A DNA stretch of 64,000 nucleotides from Streptomyces sp. NBC_01268 (GTDB taxonomy: Bacteria; Actinomycetota; Actinomycetes; Streptomycetales; Streptomycetaceae), in NCBI RefSeq assembly GCF_036240795.1, contig NZ_CP108454.1, forward strand, positions 2,108,001 to 2,172,000, written 5' to 3'. The notes beneath the pieces were generated by a model. That model was not told the origin of the DNA. It made no database searches and was given only the letters and a program-made list of their open reading frames with translations. The position numbers and the translations under genes are program-made. Below, piece by piece: positions 37,311 through 44,408 of this stretch (position 1 is its first letter; each line of letters starts with the position of its first letter).

Positions 37311-38222
37311 ATGTCCACACAGGTGTCCGAGGAGGTACGGGAGGCGCTCCACGAGCGGCGCCCCGTCGTCGCGCTCGAGTCGACGATCATCGCCCACGGT
37401 CTGCCACGCCCGCGCAACCTGGCCGTGGCCACGGAGCTGGAGGCACTGGTACGGGAGGGCGGGGCCGTCCCCGCCACCATCGCGGTGGTCGACGGCACGG
37501 CCCGGATCGGCCTGGACGAGGCCGGGCTGACCAGGATCGCGGAGGACCCGACGGTCCGGAAGCTCGGGCACCGCGATCTGGCGCCCGCGCTCGCGACCGG
37601 GGTGACGGGCGCGACGACCGTCTCCGGGACCGCCTGGCTCGCGGACTCCGTGGGCATCCGGGTCTTCGCGACCGGCGGGCTCGGCGGGGTGCACCGGGAG
37701 TGGGCGGAGACCCAGGACGAGTCGGCCGACCTGCGGCTGCTCTCCCGGGTCGGGGTGACGGTGGTGTGCGCGGGGGTCAAGTCGATCCTGGACGTGCCGG
37801 CCACGCTCCAGCGCCTGGAGACGCTCGGGGTGACCGTCGTCGGCTACGGGACGGACCACTTCCCCGGCTTCTACCTCTCCTCGTCGGGCGAACCGGTCGA
37901 CTGGACCCTGCGCACCCCGCACGAGGTGGCGGAGGTGATACGCGCCCAGGACGCCCTCGACGGCCCCCGGGCGGCGCTGATCGTCGCCAACCCGGTGCCG
38001 CGCGAGGACCAGCTCGATCCGGCGCTGCACGACCGGGTGCTCGCACAGGGCCTCGCGGCGGCGAAGGAGAAGGGCGTCACGGGGCAGGCGGTGACGCCGT
38101 TCCTGCTCGACCATCTGACGGTGCACACGGAAGGCGCCTCCCTGGAGGCCAACCTGGCGGCGGTGCGGGGCAACGTGCGGCTCGCGGCGCGGATCGCGGC
38201 GGCCTACCGCGAGCGCCCGTGA
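37311..38222 (+). CDS. psuG: Pseudouridine-5'-phosphate glycosidase
   Basis: PsuG (303 residues) splits pseudouridine 5'-phosphate reversibly into uracil and ribose 5-phosphate. Family motifs include VALESTIIAHGLPRP at the N-terminus, GHRDLAPAL, GVTGATTVSGT, FATGGLGGVHR, and CAGVKSILDV with the catalytic lysine. The ATG at 37311 was chosen because it matches the normal N-terminus. The stop overlaps the psuK start (GTGA), so the two are translated together in the pseudouridine breakdown pathway. Confidence 0.96.
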   Translation: MSTQVSEEVREALHERRPVVALESTIIAHGLPRPRNLAVATELEALVREGGAVPATIAVVDGTARIGLDEAGLTRIAEDPTVRKLGHRDLAPALATGVTGATTVSGTAWLADSVGIRVFATGGLGGVHREWAETQDESADLRLLSRVGVTVVCAGVKSILDVPATLQRLETLGVTVVGYGTDHFPGFYLSSSGEPVDWTLRTPHEVAEVIRAQDALDGPRAALIVANPVPREDQLDPALHDRVLAQGLAAAKEKGVTGQAVTPFLLDHLTVHTEGASLEANLAAVRGNVRLAARIAAAYRERP

Positions 38223-39109
38223 CCGGCCCCGGCGGGCTCCTGGTCGTCGGGGACGTCGTCACGGACGTGATCGCCCGGCACCACAAGCCCCTGGCCGCCG
38301 CGACCGACACCCCGGCGCGGATCCGGACGCTGCCCGGCGGAGCCGGGGCGAACGTGGCCTGCTGGGCGGCTCGTTCGGGCCGCGCGGACGTGCGGCTCCT
38401 GGGGCGGGTGGGTGCCGACTCGGCGTCCTGGCACGAGCGGGAACTGCGCCGCGCGGGTGTACGGCCGCTGCTCGCCCTCGATCCGGACGCCCCGACCGCG
38501 GCGGTCATCGCCCTGGTGGGACCGGACGCGGAGCGCACGTTCCTCACGGACAGCGGGGCCTCGCTGCGCCTGGCGCCCGAGGACTGGTCTGCGGCGCTGC
38601 TCGACGGGGTCGCACGGGTGCATCTGTCCGGGTACCTGTTCTTCGCCGGGCCGAGCCGCGAGACGGCCGGGCGGGTCCTGCGCGACGCGCGCGCGGCGGG
38701 CGTCCCGGTGAGCGTCGACCCGGCGTCCGCCGGGTTCCTGACGGAACTCGGCACGGAACGCTTCCTCGGGGCCGTGGACGGCGCCGAGTGCCTGCTGCCC
38801 AACCTCGACGAGGCCCGCCTGCTGACCGGCCGCACGAGCCCGGACGAGGCCGCCTCGACCCTCAGCCGCCGCTTTCCGCTGGTCGCGGTCACCCTGGGCG
38901 GCGAGGGTGCCGTCCTCGCCGAGGAGGGCCGGGTGACGGCCCGGGTGACGGCTCCGCCGGTCCGCGCGGTGGACTCCACCGGCGCCGGGGACGCCTTCAC
39001 GGGCGCCTTCCTGGCCGCCCTCCTGACCGGGGCGACCCCGGTGGCGGCCGCCGGAGCGGGCTGCCGCGCGGGAGCGGAGGCGGTCACCCGGGTGGGCGGG
39101 CGCCCCTAG
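38219..39109 (+). CDS. psuK: PfkB-family kinase, probable pseudouridine kinase
   Basis: This 296-residue PfkB/ribokinase-fold kinase opens VVGDVVTDVIARH, has LPGGAGANVACWAARSG for substrate binding and DSTGAGDAFTGAFLA as the catalytic signature near residue 250. Coupling to psuG by a GTGA overlap makes pseudouridine the likely substrate, since PsuK phosphorylates it for PsuG. The final TAG lies in a CTAG at the left boundary of a palindromic element, so the C-terminus may have been set by that insertion site. Confidence 0.9.
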   Translation: MTGPGGLLVVGDVVTDVIARHHKPLAAATDTPARIRTLPGGAGANVACWAARSGRADVRLLGRVGADSASWHERELRRAGVRPLLALDPDAPTAAVIALVGPDAERTFLTDSGASLRLAPEDWSAALLDGVARVHLSGYLFFAGPSRETAGRVLRDARAAGVPVSVDPASAGFLTELGTERFLGAVDGAECLLPNLDEARLLTGRTSPDEAASTLSRRFPLVAVTLGGEGAVLAEEGRVTARVTAPPVRAVDSTGAGDAFTGAFLAALLTGATPVAAAGAGCRAGAEAVTRVGGRP

Positions 39110-39284
39110 GGCCTGTCGTCAAACTCCCGTCGTCGCCCGAAGGGCGGCCCCGCGGCGTCTGGTGCGTGCTCTCGGCGTGCCGGGTGGAAGCCCTCGTACT
39201 GGACGTACTCGGACTTTCACCCGGTGCGGCGAGAGCGCGTGCCAGGCGTCGCGGGGCAGGCGGGAGTTTGACGACAGGCCCTAG
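39106..39284. mobile_element. 171-bp MITE-like palindromic element with 20-bp terminal inverted repeats and CTAG duplication
   Basis: The perfect 20-bp ends GGCCTGTCGTCAAACTCCCG (39110-39129) and its complement (39261-39280) are flanked on each side by CTAG (39106-39109, 39281-39284), which fits a 4-bp target duplication. The interior (about 39148-39199 against 39205-39256) is a further imperfect inverted repeat, so the whole element can fold into one long hairpin. It encodes no protein and likely needs a transposase in trans. Both neighbouring convergent genes end with a TAG in these CTAG copies. It may also work as a bidirectional terminator. Confidence 0.85.
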
Positions 39285-39931
39285 CGCGCTCCCGGGGAGT
39301 CCGCGAAGCCTGCCCAGGCCGGGCGCCGCGGATCGTCGACGCGCACGACGGCGTCGGCGACGTCCCCCGGGCCGACCTCGTTCTCGTACCGCTCGAAGGC
39401 GGGGAGGGCCCAGGGCTCCTCCGTGCGGCGGGCGAGGGCGCCGGGCGAAAGGCGCAGGTGCAGGGTGAGGTCGAAGGGGAACCAGTGCCCGAGCAGAAAG
39501 GGCCCGTGCAGGACCAGGACGCCACCGGGCGGCAGCGGTACGGCGGGGCTGCGGGTCGCGCGGTCGGTGGCCGGGTCCCACAGATCGGGCAGCACCCGAC
39601 CGTTGCCGCCCGGTTCCAACGGCCCGAAGACCTCCCGCCACAGCGCCCCGGTGTCGAACCAGCCGCCGTAGTAGGCGTCCGGGTCCTGCTTGCCGTACTC
39701 GAAGCGCAGGGAGGCCGGCCGCAGGAAGCCGCCCGTGCCGACCACCAGCACCGACCGTCCGCGCAGCCGCAGCACGTCGGCGACCCGGTCGGCCAGCTCC
39801 GCGCCCGGTGCGGCGGGGGCGCCGTCGATCCCCACCTTGAGCCAGGCGCTGCCGTCGGCGGGCTCGGCCCCGTCGACCCGGCCGGCCACGGCGTCGGCGA
39901 GCCGCTCCCAGCTGATCGCTTCGCATCGCAT
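39281..39931 (-). CDS. Uridine-kinase-like protein with degenerate P-loop
   Basis: This 216-residue protein follows the actinobacterial uridine/cytidine kinase-like fold: VGIDGAPAAPGAELADRV at the P-loop position, VLVVGTGGFLRP where the base-binding Asp is usual, and GVLVLHGPFLLGHW later. The P-loop lacks the Gly-Lys-Ser/Thr needed for ATP, and the expected acidic residue in the second motif is absent, so it may be a pseudokinase. ATG 39931 was chosen; 39940 is in frame. Its TAG stop lies in the CTAG at the right boundary of the MITE-like element. Confidence 0.75.
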   Translation of the reverse strand: MRCEAISWERLADAVAGRVDGAEPADGSAWLKVGIDGAPAAPGAELADRVADVLRLRGRSVLVVGTGGFLRPASLRFEYGKQDPDAYYGGWFDTGALWREVFGPLEPGGNGRVLPDLWDPATDRATRSPAVPLPPGGVLVLHGPFLLGHWFPFDLTLHLRLSPGALARRTEEPWALPAFERYENEVGPGDVADAVVRVDDPRRPAWAGFADSPGAR

Positions 39932-39987
39932 CCGTCCCATCCTGCCGCACGGACCCCCACACACGGATTCTGGACAGGGGTCCCGGC

Positions 39988-40018
39988 TTGACCTTGCCAC
40001 TGGCGGCAAGGTTCGACC
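39988..40018 (+). promoter_or_regulatory. MerR-type operator/promoter for SDR-merR operon
   Basis: TTGACC (39988-39993) overlaps the left arm of an inverted repeat ACCTTGCC...GGCAAGGT (39991-40012). The dyad fills the space before a weak -10 near 40013. The long spacer filled by a dyad is the hallmark of promoters twisted into activity by MerR-family proteins. The MerR gene is the second gene downstream, so autoregulation is likely. Confidence 0.8.
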
Positions 40019-40026
40019 CTCACCCC

Positions 40027-40794
40027 ATGGACATCAGCACGGACAACACACACCGCACCGCCCGCGTCGTCGTGGTCACCGGGGCCGGGACCGGGATCGG
40101 CCGGGCCACGGCGCGGGCCTTCGCGCGCGAGGGGGCGGCGGTCCTCGCCGTGGGGCGCAGGCCGGAGCCGCTCGCGGAGACGGCCGAGGGCTTCCCCGGG
40201 ATCCGGCCCCTGGTCGCGGACATCACGGCCCAGGGCGCGCCCGAGGAGATCGTGGCGGCGGCGGTCGACGGGTACGGGCGGCTCGACGTCCTCGTCAACA
40301 ACGCCGGGATCGCGAAGGGCGGGCCGCTCGGCACCCTGGGCCGTGACGTGATCGGCCCGCTCGTGGAGACCAATCTCGTCGCCCCGGTCCTGCTCACGCA
40401 GGCGGCCCTGCCGGCGCTGGAGACCTCCCGGGGAGTCGTCGTCAACGTCACGACCACGGTCGGGCAGCGCGGCTGGCCCGGCAACTCCTTCTACCCGGCG
40501 ACCAAGAGCGCGCTCGAGACGCTGACCCGCTGCTGGGCCGTGGAGCTGGCGCCGCGCGGGGTGCGGGTCGTCGCCGTCGCGCCCGGCGCGATCGAGACGC
40601 CGATCGCCGACCACATGGGGCTCACCCCGGAGCGGCGGAAGGCCCTGCGGGACTGGCAGTTGGCGCACGTCCCCCTGGGCCGGATCGGCCGCCCGGAGGA
40701 CGTGGCCTGGGCGATCGCCTCACTGGCCTCGCCGGACGCCGCCTACCTGACGGGCACGGTACTGCCCGTCGACGGGGGCGCCCTGGTCGCGTGA
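40027..40794 (+). CDS. Short-chain dehydrogenase/reductase under MerR control
   Basis: Classical SDR of 255 residues with TGAGTGIGRATARAFA, VNNAGIAKGG and the C-terminal YLTGTVLPVDGGA. The catalytic tyrosine and lysine appear as FYPATKSAL, and VNVTTTVGQRG stands at the usual serine position with threonine, so the third active residue differs. It is coupled to the merR gene behind it and follows a MerR-type operator, suggesting response to a small-molecule stress signal such as an aldehyde or quinone. Substrate unknown. Confidence 0.9.
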   Translation: MDISTDNTHRTARVVVVTGAGTGIGRATARAFAREGAAVLAVGRRPEPLAETAEGFPGIRPLVADITAQGAPEEIVAAAVDGYGRLDVLVNNAGIAKGGPLGTLGRDVIGPLVETNLVAPVLLTQAALPALETSRGVVVNVTTTVGQRGWPGNSFYPATKSALETLTRCWAVELAPRGVRVVAVAPGAIETPIADHMGLTPERRKALRDWQLAHVPLGRIGRPEDVAWAIASLASPDAAYLTGTVLPVDGGALVA

Positions 40795-40820
40795 TACGAC
40801 TGCGCGGGGAGGTGGTGTCC

Positions 40821-41204
40821 TTGCGCATCGGTGAACTGGCCCGGAGGACCGGAACGACGGCTCGCGCGCTGCGTCACTACGAGCAGGCGGGGCTGATCGC
40901 CTCGGTGCGCGCGGCCAACGGCTACCGGGTCTACGAGGAGGGCGCGGTGGTACGTGTATCCAATATCCGGTATCTGCTGGACGCCGGTCTGACGCTCGAC
41001 GACGTGGCCGCCTTCGCGTCCTGCCTCGACGGGAACGTGCCCGCCGCGTCGCCCTCCGCGCGCGGCCTCGAGATCGCCCGGGAGCGGCTCGCGGTGCTCG
41101 ACGCGCGGATCGCGGCGCAGACGGAGGCCAGGAACCGCCTCGCGGCCGCCCTGGCCTCCCCCATGGGTGCCGCTCGCAGCTCGGACCGGCCCGTCGGCGC
41201 GTAA
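40821..41204 (+). CDS. MerR-family transcriptional regulator
   Basis: This 127-residue MerR protein has the winged-helix N-terminus RIGELARRTGTTARALRHYEQAGLI and the conserved RYL region, then a dimerisation coiled coil (EIARERLAVLDARIAAQTEA). The effector region is short and contains only one cysteine, so it is not a typical metal sensor. TTG 40821 fits a GGGGAGG Shine-Dalgarno nine bases upstream; a GTG at 40791 that overlaps the SDR stop is an alternative. It probably regulates the SDR promoter. Confidence 0.85.
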   Translation: MRIGELARRTGTTARALRHYEQAGLIASVRAANGYRVYEEGAVVRVSNIRYLLDAGLTLDDVAAFASCLDGNVPAASPSARGLEIARERLAVLDARIAAQTEARNRLAAALASPMGAARSSDRPVGA

Positions 41205-41217
41205 GGCACGGACCGGG

Positions 41218-41841
41218 TCAGGGAGCCGCCGGGACCGCCGGTACGGCCTCGACGAGTTCGACCCGGCCCGCCGCGACGGCGTCGGCGAGGGTCGACTCGC
41301 CGTTCGCCAGGGCCCGGCAGGTCTCCGCGTCGGTCACCAGGCGCACCTCGGCGTCGGCGGCCGCCCCGTCCCCGTACTCCGCCCGGCCGTCGGCCCCGGT
41401 CCGTACGTGGAACTCCCCCTCGTCGAGGGTGACCTGGACGACCCGCGCCCCCAGCGGCTCCAGGGCCGTCAGGAGCGGGACGGCGAACCAGTGGGCGCGC
41501 ACGGCGTCCGTCGGCCGGGGCGCGTCGAGGGCGGGCGCGCCCCAGGCGGCGAGGGCGCGCAGGACGGGGAGCAGGTCGCGGCCTCGGTCGGTGAGCTCGT
41601 ACACGGACGCGGAGGCGGGCGGCGGCAGCCGGCGGCGGGTGACGAGTTCGGTGCCCTCCATGTCCTTGAGCCGCCCGGCGAGCATGTCGGTGCTGACGCC
41701 GGGGAGATCGGCGTGCAGATCGGTGTAGCGGCGCGGGCCGGCGAGGAGTTCACGGACGATCAGGAGCGTCCACCGGTCGCCTACGGCGTCGAGGGCGCGG
41801 GCTGCGGCGCAGTACTGGTCATAGCTTCGGCGGCGTGGCAT
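41218..41841 (-). CDS. HxlR-family transcriptional regulator
   Basis: This 207-residue protein has the HxlR winged helix (ALDAVGDRWTLLIVRELLAGPRRYTDL ... LAGRLKDMEGTELV) followed by a C-terminal SCP2-like domain of about 90 residues, a frequent actinobacterial fusion that may bind a hydrophobic ligand. It is divergent from the aminotransferase gene with an inverted-repeat operator in the 84-base gap, so control of both genes is likely. Confidence 0.88.
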   Translation of the reverse strand: MPRRRSYDQYCAAARALDAVGDRWTLLIVRELLAGPRRYTDLHADLPGVSTDMLAGRLKDMEGTELVTRRRLPPPASASVYELTDRGRDLLPVLRALAAWGAPALDAPRPTDAVRAHWFAVPLLTALEPLGARVVQVTLDEGEFHVRTGADGRAEYGDGAAADAEVRLVTDAETCRALANGESTLADAVAAGRVELVEAVPAVPAAP

Positions 41842-41872
41842 GCGACGCAGTCTAGACATGTTGTTGGACTTT

Positions 41873-41888
41873 CCAAGCTCGAACTTGG
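41873..41888. promoter_or_regulatory. Inverted repeat between hxlR-type gene and aminotransferase
   Basis: CCAAG CTCGAA CTTGG is a palindrome with 5-bp arms, and a third CTTGG/CCAAG-like half site (ACCAAG) lies a few bases downstream. Its position between two divergent genes matches the operator of an HxlR-type dimer, but binding is inferred. Confidence 0.55.
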
Positions 41889-41925
41889 TAAAACCAAGCA
41901 TCAACACTTCTGGGGAGGTCGGCGC

Positions 41926-43137
41926 ATGGAGTTCCGGCAGTCGAGCAAGCTGAGCGAGGTCTGCTACGAGATCCGCGGCCCGGTCATCGAGCACGCCAAC
42001 GCCCTGGAGGAGGCGGGCCACAGCGTCCTGCGCCTCAACACCGGAAACCCGGCGCTCTTCGGCTTCGAGGCGCCCGAGGAGATCGTCCAGGACATGATCC
42101 GGATGCTCCCCAAGGCGCACGGCTACACCGACTCGCGGGGCATCCTCTCCGCCCGCCGCGCGGTCGCCCAGCGCTACCAGTCGATGGGCCTGCGGGATGT
42201 CGACGTCGACGACGTCTTCCTCGGCAACGGGGTCTCCGAGCTGGTGTCGATGGCCGTCCAGGCGCTTCTGGAGGACGGCGACGAGGTCCTGATCCCGGCC
42301 CCCGACTTCCCCCTGTGGACGGCGGTCACGACGCTCGCGGGCGGCAAGGCCGTGCACTACCTGTGCGACGAGTCCGCCGAGTGGTACCCGGACCTCGACG
42401 ACATGGCCTCGAAGATCACCGACCGGACCCGCGCCGTCGTGATCATCAATCCGAACAACCCCACGGGCGCGGTGTATCCGAAGGAGATCGTCGAGGGCAT
42501 CCTCGACCTCGCCCGCCGGCACGGCCTGATGGTCTTCGCCGACGAGATCTACGACCAGATCGTCTACGACGACGCCGTGCACTACCCGGCCGCCTCCCTC
42601 GCCCCCGACCTGGTCGTGCTCACCTTCGGCGGCCTGTCGAAGACGTACCGGGTGGCGGGCTTCCGCTCCGGCTGGCTGGTCGTCACCGGCCCTCGGCAGC
42701 ACGCCAGGAACTACCTGGAGGGCCTGACGATGCTGGCCTCCATGCGGCTCTGCCCCAACGCCCCCGCGCAGTACGCCATCCAGGCAGCGCTCGGCGGCCG
42801 GCAGTCGATCCACGAGCTGACCGCCCCCGGCGGACGGCTGTACGAACAGCGCGACCGCGCCTGGGAGAAGCTGAACGAGATCCCCGGCGTCTCCTGCGTC
42901 AAGCCGAAGGGCGCGCTCTACGCCTTCCCGCGACTGGATCCCAGCGTCCACAAGATCCATGACGACGAGAAGTTCGTCCTCGACCTGCTGCTGAGGGAGA
43001 AGATCCAGGTCGTGCAGGGCACCGGCTTCAACTGGCCGAGCCCGGACCACTTCCGCATCCTGACGCTTCCTCACGCGGACGACCTGGACGCGGCGATCAG
43101 CCGCATCGGGCGCTTCCTCAGCGGCTACCGCCAGTAG
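41926..43137 (+). CDS. Pyridoxal-phosphate aminotransferase, AlaA type
   Basis: This 403-residue class I/II aminotransferase resembles E. coli AlaA, a glutamate-pyruvate transaminase. The internal-aldimine lysine is in FGGLSKTYRVAGFRSGW, the cofactor-binding aspartate in FADEIYDQIVY, the substrate arginine near FRILTLPH, and the GHSVLRLNTGNPALFGFEAP start is family-typical. ATG 41926 follows GGGGAGGTC. It faces the HxlR-type regulator across the CCAAG/CTTGG palindrome. The amino acid is not proven. Confidence 0.92.
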   Translation: MEFRQSSKLSEVCYEIRGPVIEHANALEEAGHSVLRLNTGNPALFGFEAPEEIVQDMIRMLPKAHGYTDSRGILSARRAVAQRYQSMGLRDVDVDDVFLGNGVSELVSMAVQALLEDGDEVLIPAPDFPLWTAVTTLAGGKAVHYLCDESAEWYPDLDDMASKITDRTRAVVIINPNNPTGAVYPKEIVEGILDLARRHGLMVFADEIYDQIVYDDAVHYPAASLAPDLVVLTFGGLSKTYRVAGFRSGWLVVTGPRQHARNYLEGLTMLASMRLCPNAPAQYAIQAALGGRQSIHELTAPGGRLYEQRDRAWEKLNEIPGVSCVKPKGALYAFPRLDPSVHKIHDDEKFVLDLLLREKIQVVQGTGFNWPSPDHFRILTLPHADDLDAAISRIGRFLSGYRQ

Positions 43138-43181
43138 CCGGAGCCGGGGCGGCGAGGTGACCGACGGCCGGAAACGGCAGC

Positions 43182-43212
43182 GGGTCCGAGGGCGTAGCCT
43201 GCCCCCGGACCC
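43182..43212. terminator. Hairpin terminator shared by aminotransferase and tRNA-like RNA
   Basis: GGGTCCG/CGGACCC outer arms with a GGGC/GCCC inner extension and a short loop. It lies after the aminotransferase stop on the plus strand and after the tRNA-like RNA on the minus strand. No U-tract. Confidence 0.65.
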
Positions 43213-43250
43213 TTTCGATGCCGCTCCTCTTCACACGCCGGCGCACTTGA

Positions 43251-43359
43251 GGACCCGGGTCAGTCGTCATTGCGTCGCGTCCTGCCATTGGACCACCGCC
43301 GATCGAAGCTCGGCGGACCAGATTCGAACTGGCATTTCGACGCACCAGGGCCCGGGCCC
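43251..43359 (-). ncRNA. Circularly permuted tRNA-like RNA (YrlA/Y RNA-type tRNA mimic)
   Basis: On the minus strand the order is: GGGCCCGGG (43359-43351), CGTCG (43342-43338), AAAT, a T-arm GCCAG-TTCGAAT-CTGGT (43333-43317), CCGCCGA (43316-43310), a 7-base loop, TCGGCGG (43302-43296), TG, a D-arm GTCC-AATGGCA-GGAC (43293-43279), G, CGACG (43277-43273) and CCCGGGTCC (43259-43251). All tRNA elements are present but the 3' half precedes the 5' half: the acceptor stem is closed by a loop, and the anticodon stem (7 bp with CA/TG) runs into a 9-bp flanking helix instead of a loop. This is the architecture of the tRNA-mimic module of bacterial Y RNAs. It has no CCA and no anticodon. Confidence 0.8.
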
Positions 43360-43422
43360 GGTCGATCCGGCGATGAGCGGCGCATGCTGAGTCTGGAGCA
43401 ATAGTCTGAGTTTGAACGCGAT

Positions 43423-43450
43423 CCGGATCAGAAGTGCTCTGGTGATCCGG
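43423..43450. repeat. 8-bp inverted repeat upstream of the tRNA-like RNA
   Basis: CCGGATCA (43423-43430) and TGATCCGG (43443-43450) are perfect complements separated by 12 bases. It lies 64 bases upstream of the RNA on its strand and could be an operator or structured leader; I saw no clear promoter hexamers between 43360 and 43499. Confidence 0.6.
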
Positions 43451-43499
43451 GCCGCGCATTCACGACAAGGCTCAGCTTCAGCTTTGCGCTCCTCGCGCA

Positions 43500-43524
43500 C
43501 CCCGGCCGCGGCTGGCGGCCGGGG
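43500..43524 (-). terminator. Hairpin downstream of the conserved unknown gene
   Basis: A perfect 10-bp hairpin (CCCCGGCCGC / GCGGCCGGGG) with a five-base loop starts 38 bases past the stop at 43562. It would separate that mRNA from the tRNA-like RNA, which would then need its own promoter. Confidence 0.6.
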
Positions 43525-43561
43525 AGTTCATGGTGACGGCCACGGGGCCGTCGGCGGACGG

Positions 43562-44296
43562 CTACCCGAAGAGGTAGCCGAAGACCGCGTCGCCGACGCG
43601 CTGGTCGGTGATCTCGGCGCCGTTCGCCTCCTCGCGGGCGAACTTCACCGCCTGCTGGACCTTCTCGACCCGCTCGACCAGCTCGTTCACCCGCCGGGCC
43701 GGCAGCGCGCCGGAGAACTTCACGGTCGTCCAGTACCCCACCGGGACGTCCTCGTAGTACACCTCGACCTGCGCCGGGTGCTTCTCCGTCGCCTCGGCCT
43801 TGACGTGGTTGCGCGGCACCTTCTTCGTACGGACCGTGCGGACCGGCTCGGTCTTCCACGCGTCCGTCGACGGGTCCTGCGTCCACGACTCGGCCGCGTC
43901 GAGGACCGGCAGCTTGCGGACGAAGGTGAGGATGTCCGTCAGCTGCTTCTCCAGGAAGAGCAGATACGCGACCGGCACCCCGGGCACCAGCACCCGTCCG
44001 TCGACGGTGATGTCGGCGCGGGCCTCGCAGTTCGCCCAGTCCTTGGTGGCGGTGACGTCGAAGAGGCGGGTCAGCGTCCGCGCGGTGTCGCGCAGCACGT
44101 CCTCGGCCTTGACCTGCACCAGTGTCGACTCGGGCGGCAGCTGCTCACCCTCCTCGTCCTTCGGCTGGTACGTACGGGAGATGCCCGCCAGCAGCGCCGG
44201 CTTCTGCACTCCGTGATGGGCGGTGGTCAGGTCCTGATGCGCCCGGGACTTGACGCCTTTCTCTACTGCGATGATCTGATTGAGTTTCGTTGCCAC
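43562..44296 (-). CDS. Conserved cytosolic protein of unknown function (DUF7873-like)
   Basis: This 244-residue soluble protein starts at GTG 44296 (ATKLNQIIAVEKGVKSRAHQ). It has no signal peptide or helices. Notable stretches are HHGVQKPALLAGISRTYQPKD, VPVAYLLFLEKQLTDILTF and a C-terminal helical segment LVERVEKVQQAVKFAREEAN. I recall it as a widely conserved family of unknown function. It is not a TROVE/Ro60 protein by length or motif. It is about 200 bases upstream of the permuted tRNA-like RNA on the same strand, so an RNA-linked role is worth testing. KGVKSRAHQ and the many lysines in TVRTKKVPRNHVKAE could contact nucleic acid (speculative). Confidence 0.8.
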   Translation of the reverse strand: MATKLNQIIAVEKGVKSRAHQDLTTAHHGVQKPALLAGISRTYQPKDEEGEQLPPESTLVQVKAEDVLRDTARTLTRLFDVTATKDWANCEARADITVDGRVLVPGVPVAYLLFLEKQLTDILTFVRKLPVLDAAESWTQDPSTDAWKTEPVRTVRTKKVPRNHVKAEATEKHPAQVEVYYEDVPVGYWTTVKFSGALPARRVNELVERVEKVQQAVKFAREEANGAEITDQRVGDAVFGYLFG

Positions 44297-44408
44297 GTGT
44301 CCGACCCTAGGGTCCGGAGCCCGGCGAATCGAACTGTTTTTCCTGCCGGTTGGGCACGCGCTGGCGATGCGTCGGGGGTGCGTCGAGAACGCGAGGAGCG
44401 AATCCGTC

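Noticed and set aside
43260..43345. Ordinary tRNA gene on the plus strand (ending CGCACCA)
   Set aside because: The plus-strand T-loop has the wrong polarity and no cloverleaf forms. All canonical T- and D-arm features are on the minus strand, in permuted order.
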